From Halicephalobus mephisto (taxonomy: Eukaryota > Nematoda > Chromadorea > Rhabditida > Panagrolaimidae), in NCBI GenBank assembly GCA_009193035.1, contig SWDT01000001.1:1736001-1800000 (forward strand): a stretch of 64,000 nt of DNA, given 5' to 3'. A model generated the notes under the pieces. The model was not told where the DNA came from and did no database searches. It saw only the letters and a program-made list of their open reading frames with translations. Of this stretch, positions 48,856-63,064 are shown one piece after another; the first letter of the stretch is position 1, and every line of letters starts with the position of its first letter. A program made the translations under genes and the position numbers.

Positions 48856-51800
48856 CCTTTCAATCCAGATTATCATCCCGTTGGCACCTATCCGGGCATT
48901 TCTCATTACAGTAATCTATTTCCCGATCTCATATCCATCTCAGGACTCAACCGTAATTTTATAACTCTTTTATTTCTTTACGTGTTACAGAAAACAATCG
49001 AGGTGAATTCTGCAATTGTATGTACTTTTCTTTCTGTTGGCAGAAACATAATTATTGTGCGATGAAGTTTTTTCAATTGAAAACTAAAAAGTCAAAAGAT
49101 TCATTCTAAAGCACAACTTGAGAGTTGGAATCCTCGACAAAAAACGGAGCATGCATAATTTCGAGTCAATTGATTTTGCCGTTTTTTGGATTTTGAATTC
49201 TTTTATAAGTTTTTCTCAGAAATGTTATCCAAAGTTTTTACGACTGGATAACATTCGCGAAAGTGTTCAACTTACGTTTGAGAAATTCGGAGTTGAATCT
49301 CCCTGACAGAAAATGACATAAAAAACCTTCAGATTTGCAAAATTAATTCGTGAAACAAAATGCTTTATTGGAAATCTTTCATTACTTCGAATAAGGGAAA
49401 ATATCGACTTTTAAAAATTGTTTAATATGATGCAAATTCAAAGTGGAATCTAAACAAATTTTGAAGTTGTTAATCTCTCCAGGAGAAACACATTTTAGGC
49501 TATTTTCATATATGGGTATTTATTTTTATTGCACTCAAGAGTTATGGTGTAAATACTCCATTTCGATGTCAATATTTGTAACTTTAAAGGTTCAGAATTC
49601 AATGACTAAGAAAAATTGATAAATATTTATTTATTATAAGAGTTCTCACTTGGATGAAACTAAAGAAGAAAACTGTTATAATTTAGGGGGTTAATGTTAT
49701 AAAAAATCGTCGAAAGACCTTCAGAGCGTTTTAGATGGTTATCTTTAGAAAATATTTCAAGAATTGTTTTCATATTTTAAAAATTATTTGTCATGTAAGA
49801 TTTTCAAGGTTAAGTATCTCGAGTATGATGTCAGAATTACATGACGTCTTCTGGATTTTCTGATACTATTAATAAATCCCACAAGTTCCCTTAATTTAGC
49901 AATCTTCCGAATTTTGAAAATTCCTATTTTTTATACGAATCAGACATTTTGTGTGGGATTATTTTCAAATTTTCTAAAGCGGATAATCAGCAAAGTCGAT
50001 AAATGCCATGGAAAAAGACTGGAAAACAACACTAAATATGTTTTCGAATAATAATTTCCCGTAGATTACGGATCTTAACAAACAGTCGTTGTAATCAATA
50101 TGTTGGAGAATTTTTATTGGGAAGTAATAATAGTTAATGTTGTTTGATGTTTATGACAGAAATTCAATTAACTTAAATGGGCACTCTGGCAATTTTGACA
50201 TTTAATCAATGGTGTTCTAAATTGGAATTCGAATTAACTCTCGTTATTTAGGCAATTCAATTTGTTTTCCGTAAACGATTATCAGCATTAGTGCAAATCC
50301 GGTTGATTTATTGATTTTTAAAATTTTGAACAACGATCAACTCATTCATTATTCAATAATCCTTTACTAACACTTGAAAATGATGTTGTTTATGACATTT
50401 GTTAAAAAATAATCAAAAAAGAAATTGGATGTCAAGTTTTATAGGTTTTCGTCGGATGAACTATCTCCTTTTTGAAGTTTATTGATGCTGCGTGATTTCA
50501 ATTTTTCAATCTAACGTCACTAAATTCAGCCCTGAACAGTCATAAAATGCCTAGTCTGTAAAACCAGTACTCCTGTTCCACGTGTGTGTATCCGCGCGAT
50601 TGTTGCCAATTTTTTGATGGAGCAAACCATGAGTGCGAGTTCCGATTTAGTGAGGACTGTCTGTGTTAGATAGAATTGGTCGACACGCTGTTCTTCTCTC
50701 TTCCATGAAAACATGTTTTACCTTCTTTTTATGAGGCACACTTTTTAGTTTTTAAGAAATTAAATTCTGGTAGTTACGATAGTTTTGATATTATTAGTTT
50801 ACTCAAATTTTGTTACCTGGAGACCAGTTATCAACTTTTCCATTTAGATTTATTTTATATAGGAACTTCCACCTGCAATGTTTTGCAGCTTTCTTTTTTA
50901 GGATGTAATGGATTTTTTAAGTATTCAGTGAGATTGCTCCACATCTCCTATCTATCCCTCAACATGCGTTCTATTCTTGGGTGGATAAATGGAGAGCTTG
51001 AACGTCATTTAACAACACTTTTCTTTTTTAGCTGACCACTATTCAGGCAAATGAGCTGTTTTCATTAAAAACTGACTAGCTATGACCTGGGCTTTTATTA
51101 CAACTGGAAATGACATGTTTGAAGGATTTACCATTTCTAAATTAGTGATTCTCCTCTGTAAGAGTTCTTAGTCTTATTTCATTTTTGTTTTGGTTGAAGT
51201 TTTTGACTACATTTGTAAAAATCAATTTTAAACTTTTTCAACAGAACTTCTTTCAAAGGTCATGATGTTTCAGGCAGAATACATTATCTTTGCCACCTTA
51301 TTATTTCTTGAACTCGCTTCTAACCAAGCAAACGCTACGTGCCACTGCTGAGATTCGTACTTTGGTCGTTTCGGCACGTTGTCTTTCTTTCGAGATTGTG
51401 ACTATCTCCAGACATGAGGCCCATGTGTCGATGAAAGCAGTTATGCGTGTGGTTTTACATTGAATACGAAAATTCCCGTTATGACATTCTTTAAACACGG
51501 TTCAGTTGTTCTTGATCAATGGATATTTCTACGTGACGAAAACTTGTCTGTTTTCCATAATTCCACTTATTAAATATTCATATTATAAATAAAATACGAT
51601 TTTATGGCTTTTATGTATTTAATTATCCAATCGTAATCTCAGCAACAAAGATAGATCTGACATTGGATATTACGACCTGTCTATTTGCTCTAGAACTCTC
51701 AACTTATTCAAACTTTGATCATTCTCCACGTTCACGTTTGTTCTAGCAAAGTGCCATTTGTCTCTAAAGCAACTTCTTTCACAAGTTTTCCATTCGCATG

Positions 51801-52649
51801 TTTCTGGCCAATTCGTCGACAGGCTTAACACTGCGAACGAAGGCCAGTCTGGATCTTCTCTTTCATCAATGCGTACGCACTTTAGGCGTTTTCTGGCCGT
51901 GTTCGGTCTCACGTGAGGCTGAACGACAGCCTGCTAGTCTTTTTTCTCTGGCATTCCCCTCTGGCAAGAGCTTTAGTCTATGTATTTCTAGCATTGCCGT
52001 TGGCGAGTACTCTTTCTAGTTGAAGACCACACGCCCACTTTGGACTTTGCCATTTTCGGTGTTTGTATGTTCAATTCACCTCATATGTCGCTAACATTCA
52101 TGTTTAGAATACTGTAAACCAGAAGAATATGGCCGAATTTTTTATTGACGTGACATAGATGATTTTAAGTTTTTTATTTCCGCCACCTTGTACTTGTTTG
52201 AAAGTGGCACATTTCAACAGAGATCCTTGTCACTCAACTCACGCCAGAATCGATTATCTCATTTAATTCAGATTCTAGCCGTGTTTTCACTTTCTTGGAA
52301 CGAAGGAAATGCCTTGTTAGATGTTCTTTGCCTAAAAATAATGTCATTTGGACATATGAATATGAATCTGTTGTCTTTCTAGTCTTGGAACAAATGAAAA
52401 CGGGACCATGTCTATTTGTTGACATTCTATTATTTTCCGTATCCTTTGCAGAATCAATCAATTTATCCAACAACAAAATTTGTTATCTTTATCGCGATTC
52501 CTTTTTCCAAACCAGTTACCAATAATAATTTTTTAGATTCGTCTACAAACCAGTGTGAAAAGAGGATAGTGATTCTGACCGAGATTTGTGTTCCTGTTAG
52601 GGACTGGTTAACAGTATTATTCTCGCTATTCTCACATCCTCATGTAGTC
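48856..52649. other. Gene-poor interval upstream of IL-17R-like gene
   Basis: About 3.8 kb, AT-rich, without a supported exon. Open frames at 50526-50714, 51301-51498, 51670-51912 and 51798-52019 overlap on opposite strands and lack motifs. The region near 52416-52650 is open in the frame of the receptor's signal peptide and may be 5'UTR. Confidence 0.5.
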
Positions 52650-55600
52650 ATGACTAAAAAATTTTTGAATGTCGTCATTTTGTTATCGCTTTTACTAGAA
52701 GTGTCGTCACTTAACAGACAACAGACTTTTAATACGGACTGCAGCGACCCACACCACAAGGTTGGTTATTGTTCGTTTAACTCTTAGAGAAGGAGTCTGA
52801 ATTTAAAATTGGAACAAATTCTAATCCGTGACTTTCTGTAAGTCTTTAAATCTTATGTCATTACCTTAAGAAGGTATTCATTGGTCTCAATAGTGCTCGA
52901 TTATCTGTTATATTTGTGCACACGTGAGCTATTTAGACAGGCACAGTGAGCTCTTTAAACGATAAAAAATACATTTTGCAAATGCTTTTGTAAATTGTAT
53001 AAAACGTTCCGGTGGGAAAACACGAGATTTGTTATCGTAACTGACAGTAGTAGAATTCTGGATTGTTTTTTCTTCTTTGCACTATGGACTTGCTGCATTT
53101 TAAAATAGAGACGTTTGAAATCATGAGAACTTTTATCGTGCAAAAAGAACATTTGCCAAAAATGCCATTCTTTGTTCTAAGAACTTGGTTTCATCTTACC
53201 GTTCTTGAAAGTTGAGACATTGACTTTTATTAGATTACACAAAAAAGCGAAAAAATTGACATTATTATATTACCCATAGTAATAAAGTTGAGAGATTACG
53301 CTGGCATCAAGTAATCGTTTCTAGTTATTATCTTTCTTACTGTATGAATGTTTCATTAAAATCCTTCTATTTTGACAGTCGAAAGTTCCAAAAAGTCAGA
53401 ATTTGCCTGCTTATGGCATGTCGGGCTCTTTTTCGCAACACGAAAAACGATTTTCCTCGAATTTTGCTTAATGACTTTTTTATATTCATACTGAAATTAC
53501 AAGCACCAAAGCCCAGGACTGGATCAAAGATGAACAGCTTCTTTCATCTTGTTTGCGAAGAAGGAGATTAGGTTAAATTGTACTCCTGAGTGAATTCAAA
53601 TTATCGAAAAGGGCGTTTTTTGAACTTTATAATGCTTGAATAAATTTCTAAAATCTCTATAAAAGTCTAGTTTTTGTCAGAAAGAATCACTATTGTAGTC
53701 ACTTTGTTAAACAAGATAATTACAAAATGTAAAATCGTCCTAACATTTGCAACTATTCATGTAGCATTTTAATAAGGCTTCTTGTGGCTGGTGGGCACAG
53801 AAGCTCTCTCATGGGATAATTATAAAGAACTGAACTTTGAGCGTCCATCGACCATTAACCAAAAAGAAGTAGCCCAGAGGCAAAGCCGAGGATTGAACTC
53901 AGCTTAACTCAAGGGTCTCTTCCCCGTTTTTTGCTTTTCATCCAAGGCAAAAGCCATGAAGGATTTTAAAGTTTGTTTGGCTGCCTCCTTACATCAAGCC
54001 AGTTTTTGTCGCGAGTCGGGAGAGCGAAAAATGGAACTTATCGATTTTAGGCCGAAGGCGCTATGGCATGCACCCGCTTTCTCTGGGCTGACGTCAACGA
54101 AGCGAGCCAAAAGTTTGTGTCCTTTATAAAAAATTTGGCCCGGGGGACAAATACGGGAATCTTTTGACTTGACGGATGAATGCAAGAACTACGAAATCGC
54201 AAGTTTAAAGACAAGGAAGTCTGTAAAAGCACTTGATCAGTTAATGGATCAATCAAAGGGGATTTAATGACATCCTTTATTCTTTTTATTTGTATGTTGT
54301 ATTTGCGATTTAAAAACTAAGTGGAAATGAGAGGCTATAGAAGAAAATCTCCGAAGATAACTATCTTCCATTTCCCACACTGCCTGAGTAAACACACTTG
54401 GTTGAATTTGTTTTTTGACGATCACATCTCACTGAGAGCTTCATCCATTGTCCTCCGATCCACATCGATTGAGAAAGGGTCAACGGACACGGAAAACGCT
54501 GAGAGCCGTTAGTTGTCGATGGAAAACATGAGTGAGACAGTTCCCTCGCGCAACAGCACGTAAAAAGCAAACACAACCCTAGGCTTTGCTCTGACATACG
54601 CTGTTATACAGTCACGAATCGGTCAAGTCGGAATACTCACGTCTCGGAGCCCGATCGAGCTGCTTTTGAGACCAGCTTTATGCAACAAACTGAAAATCAA
54701 TTCTGTTGAGTCTAGCTTATATTTCGGTTCTTTTGCGGGTTATGCTCGCAAGGTTAATTAGACGGAGATTTTCCGATGATAGACATGGATTCACTACATC
54801 CTCCATGTTTATTAGCAGTAATTGTATTAAATTATTAATCTTTTGGATTTTAATTTCCCAGGTTAGAAATTTTTTGAACATTCAGACTCGTTCTCCTTAA
54901 TTAGTTCAAATAAAATACTAAAATTCACGTATTTTCCTTTTCAGGACATCGTTTGCTCCGTCAAAATTGGTGAGTTTATTTCTTTATTACCGTCCTATAT
55001 GAGGAATAGGAAAGAAATTACAGTATTGTAATCATTTATATAGTTTCTCAAACACACTGAGAATTCAAAGTTAAGCCAGTCTTATAGTTTTATTTTTTTA
55101 ATGCTTTTGGTGTTATTTTTATAGTGGATTTCAATAATCCAAGTACATTACAAAGTTTAATAATCTCATGCCTTTAAATTTAATTGGTGTTCAATGAGAA
55201 TGAGCAACTACTTGGTCCAGAATTAGCACATAATCAATCATTTTAAAACTAAAACATTTTGACCAATTTTCCTGGAAAAGTCTGTCAGCATCGCTATTTA
55301 TTAGCAGTAAGTCTGACAAACTGAAATTCACGCTGTTTCTTCCTGGTTGCCAAAATTGGTTATCGGTCTTTTAACACTTTTCTTTGGAATTCCATTATTT
55401 AGGGAGGACACTCCTTTTTCTGAACTAGCGTGACCGGATGAGGCAAATTTTGAATTCATCAATAAGGATAATTCTTTCGCAAACTTTGAAAGGACTCAAA
55501 TTTTCTCCTATTTGATTTATGAAATATTATTTTGGAAAATATATCTCACAGTAAGCACACCATTAAGAATGATAAAAATAGAAAGAAATTTTAATTACAA

Positions 55601-58170
55601 CCTCTTGGAATTCACGTCTTTTGCCTGCTAGCTTTAACACGAATTTCTACCCGCATTTAGAAGCAAGTGAACTTGTCATGACTGTCAAGGATTTCATGCT
55701 AGGAATTCATTTTACATTCTAGAGCACATATAACCCTACAATAACACAACTTATGTATTTTCTTTTAGTTGATTGTGATGCTGAGAGTGACTTTATCCCG
55801 AAAGTGAAAAAGAAGCAACAAGTTCCGGGGGAGGCTCATGATCTCCGGATAGAACCCTTTGCAAAAGCCAAGCCAAAGCAAAAGAGCGAGAGTTACCAAC
55901 TCTCCGTTGACATTTCCTGGCAAACCCCTCCAGAAAGTAAGTTTGCAAAGAGATCATTATAAATTCATTGTTTTCTTTTTATAGATGCAACAGTACATTT
56001 GGAAGGTTTTTTGCTTGAAATTGAGCATGAAAAGGGAATTGACAGAACATGCTTCTTGTTTAATGTCTCAGAAACAAATTGGACTAACAAAGCAATTATG
56101 TCATCTCCTAGATTCCATTTCTCGACGGATAGTGTCTTCAAATTCGACCAAACTTATGACGTGACTTTGACTAGTTTGCCGGAAATGCACAACTACTCGA
56201 GGTCCATCACGAAGACTGTCAAGATGCCTCAGAATCCGAGTAAAAACGAAGTTTCCAGTCATATAGCCAAGAACTGCACCAAGTACTCCCATCCGTTTGC
56301 TTCCAAATGGACAGCAGGATTCCGACAGATCATTCTCCATGACCTTGCTAGAACCATCCAACTAGAGTTTGTGGGAGCTCCAAAGCAGTATTGTTTTGAG
56401 CAATATGAAGTAGGAATTATATGCTGCTTACTCATTTAATTAATTTTCAAAATTACAGGTGCGCCTAGTTGATGAAAGTGGTATAGAACTCCTGTACACA
56501 GATGTAATATCTGTGGAAAACATGAAGACGGAAGTCATCAATAATGTTACCGTATATTTCGGAGAATACAATTTTACCAACTTGGAACTCGGAAAAACCT
56601 ATGTGCCCTCCGTGATTCCAGTGGAGAAAGCTGCAGACGGCAGATGTCTGTGTCCCGTTGACAGCATGGACCCTTACGACAACAAAGTGATCTGCTCTTG
56701 TGTTGCTGCTGAAGGAAAACCAGTCAAATTAAAGAGTAAGGCTTTTTGAGGAACCCAAATAATTACAATTCTTTACAGAAATTGATTTGGATGGAGCTGG
56801 CAGTGGCAATGCCACTATGCCGTCAACTTCAAAGGAAGAGAGATCTAATTTTCCCATCTTCTATACTATCATCATATTAGCTTCCATAATTATCATGTTC
56901 TGTCTCCTATACTGTCTTAGGATCGTCTATCGTCGCTACAGAGCCTCTGGGAAAGTAGTCAGAATCCGATTCGTCCAAGAAAGACAATTGGAGAATGGAA
57001 GAAACAGTTTACTAGGCCAAGGATCTGCGGTCAAAACTCCTCTGATCTTAAATCGTAAGTATTGTTTGTTTTAAATATCTTAATTGTTGTCCTTTTAGCT
57101 AATTTGAATGTTTTAATCATATATGCCCACGATTGCATCGAACACGAAGCAGCTGTTCTTGCTTTCGCGGAGTATTTACGAGATGTTTTCAACTTCGAAG
57201 TCCACGTGAGTTCCATCTCTCAAAGATCAGGAAATATAAGTTTTATTTATAGTTGGATGAATGGGACAAGAATATTATCGAGGCAAATATGATGGATTAC
57301 ATTTCTGCCTCTGTAATCAATGCAGACAAAGTTATCGTTATTAACAGCATCGGAGCCAATCATCGATACCACAGTAAGATCGTTAACAACGACTACACCG
57401 TTGAGAGAACTCACCCAGGAGTTCTGGATCACTTATTCATTTCCCAGATTGATCAGGCTCTTCAACACCCATTCGTGATTTCTGCGAGATTCCCATATGC
57501 CTCCTTTAGCGATGTCATGCCCTCTTTGAATGGATGCTTACAATACCAGATCCCTGATAATCTCACTCAACTTCTCTCAGCTCTTGTTGGACGCAATCTG
57601 AAACAAGATCCCAGACTCGCAGGATATAATGTCCATCTCGCTAAGATGAATGCAGCAATCTCCAAAATGGAACAACTTCGACAAGCCGACGAGAAGTGGT
57701 TTGACCATAGTCATGTCAGAGTTCCGAAAACAGCTTCTCCAAGACCTACAATTACTCCATATTTGGTAACCGACGAATTACCAGTTATTTCTATTCCTTC
57801 CAAAGTGGAAGAAAAGTCTGAAATTACCGAACCTGAGATTAATGTTCAACAAATTGACTCTGATGACCAACCTCTTCTGGTCTCAGAATCCAAGGACAAC
57901 GACAGTGGGGTCTTTGACAAGACTGGAATCCATCCTTCCACAAGTACCGTTGACGTTGATGAATTCAAAGAAGATACCAATGAATCAAACTCCGAAATTA
58001 CCAATGAAGAACCCTCTCTATCCATCAACGACCTCACCAAACTCCCGAATTCCCCTGTTAGAACCCATCAAGATCCTGTATATTCCAAGTTAGAAGAGCT
58101 GGAGCCGGATAATAGTGGCGATTCGGGTCTAGTCTCCGACGCTGATCTCCGTCTTATTTCAGCTAGTTGA
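52650..58170 (+). CDS. IL-17-receptor-like protein with SEFIR domain
   Basis: Eight exons: 52650-52760, 54945-54969, 55769-55936, 55985-56409, 56459-56735, 56779-57054, 57099-57205, 57253-58170, giving 768 residues. Family role: IL-17 receptors signal through SEFIR domains to Act1-type adaptors; C. elegans ILCR-1/ILCR-2 modulate neurons. Seen: signal peptide MTKKFLNVVILLSLLLEVSS, a cysteine-bearing ectodomain with N-glycosylation sites (NVSETNWTN, NYS, NVT, NFT), membrane helix (about 360-384: FYTIIILASIIIMFCLLYCL), then the SEFIR domain starting PNLNVLIIYAHDCIEHEAAV with the strand ADKVIVINSIGANHRY and a Ser/Glu/Pro-rich tail. The first two coding exons are 2.2 and 0.8 kb from the rest; exon 2 is only 25 nt. 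All phases fit, supporting the distant first exon. Confidence 0.82.
55674..55735. repeat. Dispersed repeat fragment (copy 2)
   Basis: In the intron before exon 3 of the IL-17R-like gene, GTCATGACTGTCAAGGATTT and its continuation GGAATTCATTTTACATTCT match the p190 intron segment at 23317-23380. Boundaries are not resolved. Confidence 0.5.
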
Positions 58171-61100
58171 ACCCACTCTGTAATTAGTGTTCTCATCACC
58201 TTCTCAGGACAATAAGCTTTTCAAATTCAATATTCCTCAATACTCGTATATTTGTGTTGACAGTCCTCACCTGTGTGTAATTCATTTCGAATGGTTGTAT
58301 ATTCATTATTCACCGCTTTATTACTGTCATTTAATTTATTTCTTCTCTTAGGCCACTGTATCAACGGGGTTTTCTTGTAGTTCTTTGTTTTAAATTTACA
58401 GAATACGGGCATGAATGATCTTTTCTGGTGTTAATGTTCCGATTTCAAATCGTTCTTCTTACTTTAAGAACGACTTGCCTCAACCTCAATTCCTTAATTC
58501 CTACTGTAGTTTGTTTGAATTTTATTTACGTTGGAAGAGGCTATAAATTTCTATTTTTTGATTCTGTATATTTTGTAAATAAAACGTCATATTTAGAAAA
58601 TATAAATAACATTTAGAAATTGAAACGAAAATATACACGCACTCTAATTCCCAATTATGTATCAGAATTAAGCTAAGCATATAAAACACAAATATATAGG
58701 AGGATAAGATATTTCCTGCGTTATTAAGATTCTTTCAAATAGAAAACAAAACCAAAAATCTAAAAAAGTGCAAACTGTCGTCAGAGGATTAGACATAAAT
58801 ATACGTACATTCTACTTTTTATGTATGAAAAAAACGAAAATTGTCTAACAAGTAAATCCTCTATTCCTATCAATAGCCTTATGAATTCATCGAGCTACAT
58901 ATACGAATGGATATTTAGTACTTTCTGGGAAATCAATCTCTGACTGTATAAAATAACTCGCACTGACACGAATTTGGGCGTTGGTTTGTTGGGAAGTAAA
59001 TCAATACTGCTTATTGTTTTTCATAAACGACAGAAGTTTTTTTCTGGGCAATCGATAATAACCTCAACTGTCCATTCTAGAAGGGATAATTCCAACTTCA
59101 AACTTACTAACTTTCGAAAGTGCTCTCTACATCATAACACTTCCCCTCTAAACTTTCTTTTAGAAAATCAATTTAACTCTTTTCTAAGATCATGCCAAGA
59201 GTACTGAAAATCATTACAATTAAACCTCTCATCGTAAAAAAGCCAATTACAAAACATATAATATATCAAACATTGTTTGTAATCTATGAATATCATATAG
59301 AACGGAAATACACACGCTTTACTTCTTTCCAGAATTCGATTGACGACTTGTAGATAATTTATTTTGAAAACGGAATCTCATTGGTTCTTGTAGTGGTTAT
59401 TCATCCAACTATCATGGCATCCTGTTAACATGCTCTTTTGTGTAGATCTTGAAAGTTTTAGACAATAGGGCAATTGATCAATAACCCTTCCAATCTTCAC
59501 GATGAGCTCAAGATTTGGATTCACAAGATTTCCTACAAAGTTCTGAGGTCTCCCATAAGAGTTGCAAGTGCATTATAACTTTCCACTAAATTCTTGAAAC
59601 CTATAGTTTTAACAAGAAAACTTCTCCGCTGTTGCGACTTTTGGCTCGCACTGTTTACAAGTAATCAATTACAATAGTCCCATAAAATGATAGGCAACGA
59701 AACGATGCATTTCTTTACGTCACCGACAATGTTTTGCTGGCGGTTTTCTTCTTGGAGACTAATCAATATCCAGAAATTTCCATCCCCGAATTTGTTTTGT
59801 ACAGGTCAAAATTTAATTACGGAAATTTTATTTCGAATCAGACGGTCTACCGCTGAGATAGTTTTGAATTTGACCAGTAATGGAATCAGACTGACGGGAC
59901 AAAACGATCGGATTTCTCATGCACATCCTATCCCGAAGTCTTGAACTTTGTGTGTAAGCAGAATCCAGGTCAGTTCAGTCGGCTGGTCAGATGAGTACTG
60001 GACAGTTGCGATTTCGATTAATCAATTACCATCGAGACAAAACGGCGAAAGAGATGAACTGATTATCCCATCGAAGCGTGTGCAATTTTGTCAGACATCA
60101 GCTGCGGTGGTCAGAGTCAGTCTCAAAATATGATGGAATCTTCTTGAGACAATTTGTTTTTTATTTCAAAAACCTAAGTCAACCAAGTGGAAAACAAATC
60201 GTCGATGAATAACTTTCGATTGTTTCGGTCCATCGCTTCGTTTTCTCTTTCGCCGCCGGCAGTGGGATTTAATTCCCCACAGCTGACCAGGAAACTCTGG
60301 ATCGTTGTTCCGAAATAACCGAAGCATGACGATCGAAAACAACATCAAGGTTACAGATGACCTGAAAGCCGCTTTACGTGAAAGTTCTGTCTTCCATTTC
60401 AGTTTTGCAAACGTTCTAGGAGAAAGGAACTTTGATCCCGATATTTTCGGATTATCCTTTTGTGGAAAAAGGTCAATTCTTCATGGAATAGGAATTGTAC
60501 TCCATTTTGCGCCCGAAAAATCCAGAAAATAGTTCTTTTGCGGATCGCAATCGAAATCCAGGGCAAAAGCCAGCGATAAAGTACATCAGGCTAAGTTCAC
60601 TCGTCTTCGAAAAAACTTAAAAGGATGCGCAATTGAATACAATTATTGCAAAGTCCATTGTACTCAGGTAATCAGGTTTTGAGGACAATCTTGTTTATTC
60701 GACGCGCGTCTTGACAAATTCTTTTGTGGTCTTCGCCATTTGTGTCACAAAACGAATTTCTTTGTCTCCTCCGAGGCCAATCCAATAATTTACTGAATAA
60801 GTATTTGAAGGATATTGTGATTGCAAAACTCTTCGACGAGTGAAGAGGCTTCAAGGACGAGATTTGGCGCCGCAATACTCTAATTTTTTCAACCGTTTTC
60901 GATTGATTCTCGCGCAACTATGGTTAATTCCATGGATTCGTCTCTCTGTCGATATTTTCGTTTCTGTTCTCTTAACCGATTGGACAAATCCACGAGATTA
61001 TTCATCTTTAACGTTTTCACGAATTTTTATACACGTTACAGGTTTTCGGTTAATTTTCAACGATTCAGCAATTCCATCGTCACACCCCGGCTTTCACTCT

Positions 61101-61343
61101 CTCTTTCGTCGTTGAGGGCGGAGAATTTTGAATCGTGCAGACCACATTTGCTTGGTGGCAGCCATATTCTCAGAAACCCGCCGGCAAACCATAGGAGCCG
61201 ATCTTTCTTTTACCGAGACGTCCTTCCGATCCGCAGGGCAGATCGTGCAAATACCCATCTCTAAAAGGCGACACTAACGGAAGAAGACGAATTTCGTCGC
61301 AAAATTAGACCTCCTTTCCTCTGGAGTTGTTTGATTACTCAGA
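58171..61343. other. Intergenic, no gene seen
   Basis: About 3.2 kb. The first 1 kb is very AT-rich and probably includes the 3'UTR of the receptor. 59700-61260 is more GC-balanced with several 60-115-codon open frames on both strands, none with a recognisable motif or flanking exons. Confidence 0.5.
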
Positions 61344-62828
61344 ATGGGGACTTCAAGACTTTCCTCATCTCCAACTACTGTAGCCAGTTCGGCTCAAACT
61401 CAGCCTGTCCAATCGCCTTTCCAGGTCAACAGCTTACCTGGAGCAATCACTGCTCAAGTTAACACTCCCGATGGTAATTGTTATCTATTTTATCCCTAAT
61501 TCTTACTTTTTACTGTAGGAAAAGTAGCCGCCCTCGGTGCAATTGTTAAATTTTCTCAGAACCATGGTTATTTCATCTACCAGCACGAAGACCCACTTCT
61601 ATCAAAAAAGGCTATCACGATAAAAGAAGATACAGATTCAGGAAAATTCCAAATCACTAGCATTGATGATGAACTCCCTGACTTGCGAATGCAAAGGGTC
61701 TATATCCAAGTTCATCACAATCCTCCCCAGCGATTAATTATTGAACATTTACTTGATCATTTGGCGGAGACCAGTCTTGGACGAAACAACCTGGAATTGA
61801 AGAAGAACGTAACAATCGACGTTTTTGATTCTGATGCTGATTGGGGTCTTCGTGATAACGCTGGATTTATTGTTACTGATCGTCTACAACTTCACCAAAT
61901 TTCTGTTGATTCCGATGAGCTCTTAAAAGTGTTGAAACCATCAAAAGGTATGTTAATCGAGCAGGAAAAATTTTGGGTACCTTGAGTGTTTAATGTCTGA
62001 GTATTTTTTCTGCTTTCCGGTCAGTGGAAAAGGGAAAACTGTCCTTGATGACGACAGAGAATTCTGATAGACGGAATCTTAGTTGGCACACCTAACTACT
62101 ACCGGGTCGACTTACTCTTTGTTCGCTACCCCAGTTTTACAATGAAAACCGGTTAATTCTAGAATTGCTTTTTATGATTGGCGTAGATTGGAGCGAACCC
62201 AAACCGCAATAAAAGGGGTATCAAAAAATAATTCTATTGTTATCGCTTTCTTTCCCAACCGGATTATAGCTAAACTATCAATCAAGCAATTGTAAATGAT
62301 TTTCAGAAGTCACAGTCACACTCCTCCGATCGAACAATGAAAGTGACAAAGAAGCCGTTCTAGAATACGATGCTACTCTCAGCTCCCACAATAGAGCTGA
62401 GTTTCTAGAATTCCTTTTCTCTCAAAGTACAGTCTACGTCGCTCGTCGTCCTAACGAGGAAGGAAATGACGTCGTTGTGGGATGCATTGTCGCTTCAAAG
62501 ACGGATCATCGAGTCTTGGCTCTTTACGCGGATGACCAGAGTGTTGCTGATACCTTGCTGAGCCATCATTTGAAGCATTCTAATGCTAAGAAGGTTTGTC
62601 ATTGACCTTGGCCTAAAAAATTATAATCCTGTCCATTCGTCATTGGTTTTATGTCGAAAAAAACAATTTTAGGCAATTCTCAGTACTCCTCGTTTTCAAT
62701 GGCGTAAACTAAGTACTCTTCGCTCCATCAAAAGCCGCGCAATCTACCGACGTCACACTCGTTCCGTGCCATCAAATATCAAGTGGGAACGAATTTACGC
62801 TTTCAATGCCGGCCTCAACTTGTTCTAG
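61344..62828 (+). CDS. GNAT-like protein (nematode DUF1248/YitH type)
   Basis: Four exons: 61344-61473, 61519-61947, 62307-62593, 62673-62828, giving 333 residues. Seen: a Ser/Gln-rich N-terminus, a mixed alpha/beta middle with a hydrophobic strand (VAALGAIVKFSQNHGYFIYQ), and a C-terminal half with features of the YitH/HolE4 acetyltransferase-like domain: FLFSQSTVYVARRP, VVVGCIVAS and ALYADDQSVADTLLSHHL, corresponding to the GC-x-lyAddeevA motif. Substrates of this family are unknown; it is expanded in nematodes. The terminus RWERIYAFNAGLNLF-like segment (WERIYAFNAGLNLF) fits the closing part of that domain. Assignment rests on motif memory. Confidence 0.6.
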
Positions 62829-63064
62829 AATCATCACAAACGTGTGACATCATTCTCATTATCCTCTAAGTAACATTATAGATTACAACAATATTACGCA
62901 CCTCTTTTGGGAAACTTCACCTTTTAGAAAAGCATTTTCAGCTCGTAATATTGTTTACGACATTTTTCTTTTTAGTTTAAATGATATTTGTACATTCGAC
63001 AGAAATTTGAATACAACTGTTATCATTTCAAATCGGAAAAATTACCCGTAAAATACCCGTTTCG
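62829..63064. other. Convergent intergenic space
   Basis: About 240 bp between converging genes, AT-rich, presumably holding both 3'UTRs. Nothing else seen. Confidence 0.5.

Noticed and set aside
53860..53935. Possible tRNA on the minus strand, because of a GTTCAATCC B-box-like word
   Set aside because: No A-box at the right distance and no cloverleaf stems can be paired.
59687..61264. Cluster of 60-114-codon open frames on both strands before the GNAT-like gene
   Set aside because: Composition is balanced, which lengthens random frames; none shows motifs or in-frame splice joins.
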